Source: Thermosynechococcus sp. CL-1
Lineage (GTDB): Bacteria; Cyanobacteriota; Cyanobacteriia; Thermosynechococcales; Thermosynechococcaceae
Direction of reading: 5' to 3'
DNA length: 64,000 nucleotides
Assembly: GCF_008386235.1 (NCBI RefSeq)
Contig: NZ_CP040671.1
Location: forward strand, 558,001 to 622,000
Shown here one piece after another: positions 63,424 to 64,000 of the stretch. Under the pieces are notes generated by a model. The model was not told the DNA's origin. It did no database searches and saw nothing but the letters and a program-made list of their open reading frames with translations. Within the stretch, counting starts at the first letter, position 1; every line of letters begins with the position of its first letter. Made by a program: the position numbers and the translations under genes.

Positions 63424-64000
63424 CCCTTTGCCCCAAACAAGCGTCGAATGCGACTAAATAGTCCCCCGCTTGCCGCCTCTAGATCTAGAAACTCAACGGT
63501 TTCACCCTCCAAGCGACGGGCAATGTTCATGAAGGCCTGCCCCGCTAGGGACGGCGACTCTGCCAAGACCAAGGGTTCCCCTTTGTTGGTGGAAACAATC
63601 ACCTTCTCATCCTCGGGGACAATGCCAATCAGGGGAATCGAAAGAATTTCTTGAACATCTTCCACAGACATCATGTCGTTGGCGGCCACCATTGCTGGGC
63701 GCAAGCGATTCAAAATCAAATGGCTGTTGCGAATACGGTAGGCTTCGAGCAAGCCAATCACGCGATCGGCATCCCGTACAGCGGCAATTTCTGGCGTTGT
63801 CACCACCAAGGCTTCCTGAGCGGGAGCAATGGCATTGCGAAATCCCGCCTCGATCCCCGCTGGACAATCAATGAGCACATAGTCATAGTGCTTGCTCAGG
63901 GCTGAGGCCAACTGTCGCATTTGCTCTGGGGTAATGGCATCCTTATTACGGCTTTGGGCGGCGGGCAGCAACACCAGTTTATTGAGGCGCTTATCACGCA
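63420..64000 (-). CDS. minD: septum site-determining protein MinD (5' part outside window)
   Basis: C-terminal about 190 residues of the ParA-type ATPase that recruits MinC. The frame is open to the window end; codons above 63974 read [20 protein letters not shown], matching MinD. Also visible: [31 protein letters not shown] (switch II and membrane-facing helix), [20 protein letters not shown] and the C-terminal amphipathic helix [15 protein letters not shown] that binds membrane. minC presumably lies beyond the window. Confidence 0.95.
   Translation of the reverse strand, partial: RDKRLNKLVLLPAAQSRNKDAITPEQMRQLASALSKHYDYVLIDCPAGIEAGFRNAIAPAQEALVVTTPEIAAVRDADRVIGLLEAYRIRNSHLILNRLRPAMVAANDMMSVEDVQEILSIPLIGIVPEDEKVIVSTNKGEPLVLAESPSLAGQAFMNIARRLEGETVEFLDLEAASGGLFSRIRRLFGAKG

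Overview
The window is chromosomal DNA of a unicellular thermophilic cyanobacterium, most likely Thermosynechococcus (T. elongatus/vestitus/vulcanus group). Support: phosphoribulokinase, PEP carboxylase (1,011 residues with the start chosen here, the length I recall for the T. vulcanus enzyme), CrtR, CruG, Psb32, an HLIP, Tic22, EbsA-like and DUF760/DUF1997/DUF3352/DUF3747 proteins, plus abundant HIP1 octamers (GCGATCGC). Most of the window is compact, GC-moderate core genome with no rRNA, no CRISPR and no intact transposase; one tRNA (Thr-GGU) is present.

Layout. 0-8 kb: end of an alpha/beta hydrolase, heme A synthesis (ctaA-ctaB), csaB / cobalamin-type chelatase / hisS in an overlapping operon, an HTH protein and recN. 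8-15 kb: crtR, an orphan ABC ATPase, a GH10 lipoprotein, an aldehyde dehydrogenase and sufC-sufD. 15-20.6 kb: a minus-strand iron/stress block (Crp-like regulator with a Fur-box-like site, flavodoxin isiB, PepSY-like membrane protein, PiuC-type dioxygenase, small lipoprotein, histidine kinase, response regulator) that carries a scar resembling an IS200/IS605 right end and is poor in HIP1. 20.6-28.2 kb: argJ, Uma2, ppc, DUF3352, prk. 28.4-37.3 kb: rpmF-hlip, desaturase-like hydroxylase, sigma-like protein with a fresh in-frame duplication, 2Fe-2S protein, Cu-ATPase, second Uma2, ABC permease, tRNA-Thr, TauE, NTRC. 37.4-50.9 kb: smc, smpB, KDPG aldolase, cellulose-synthase-like GT2, secreted CHAT protein, Psb32, ComB, plastoquinone prenyltransferase, CorA. 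51-58.4 kb: Tic22, phytase-like esterase, DRTGG/phosphotransacetylase-like protein, EbsA-like protein, small membrane proteins, a GT4-type glycosyltransferase, methionine gamma-lyase-family protein. 61.9-64 kb: cruG-minE-minD.

The standout is 58.4-61.9 kb: a markedly AT-rich, HIP1-free, three-gene operon inserted between cruG and the gamma-lyase-family gene. It encodes a coiled-coil protein of no recognised family and two different P-loop ATPases that look like BREX-type (DUF2791, BrxC/BrxD-like) ATP-binding proteins, with no BREX methylase, PglZ, helicase or nuclease. It has its own extended -10 promoter. It is the best candidate here for an undescribed conflict/defence system.

A second window-wide pattern is extreme 3' compaction: all ten convergent protein-gene pairs either overlap (4-56 bp) or are 2 bp apart, so no intergenic terminator fits between them. 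All identifications are from reading the sequence and family knowledge; no database search was run.
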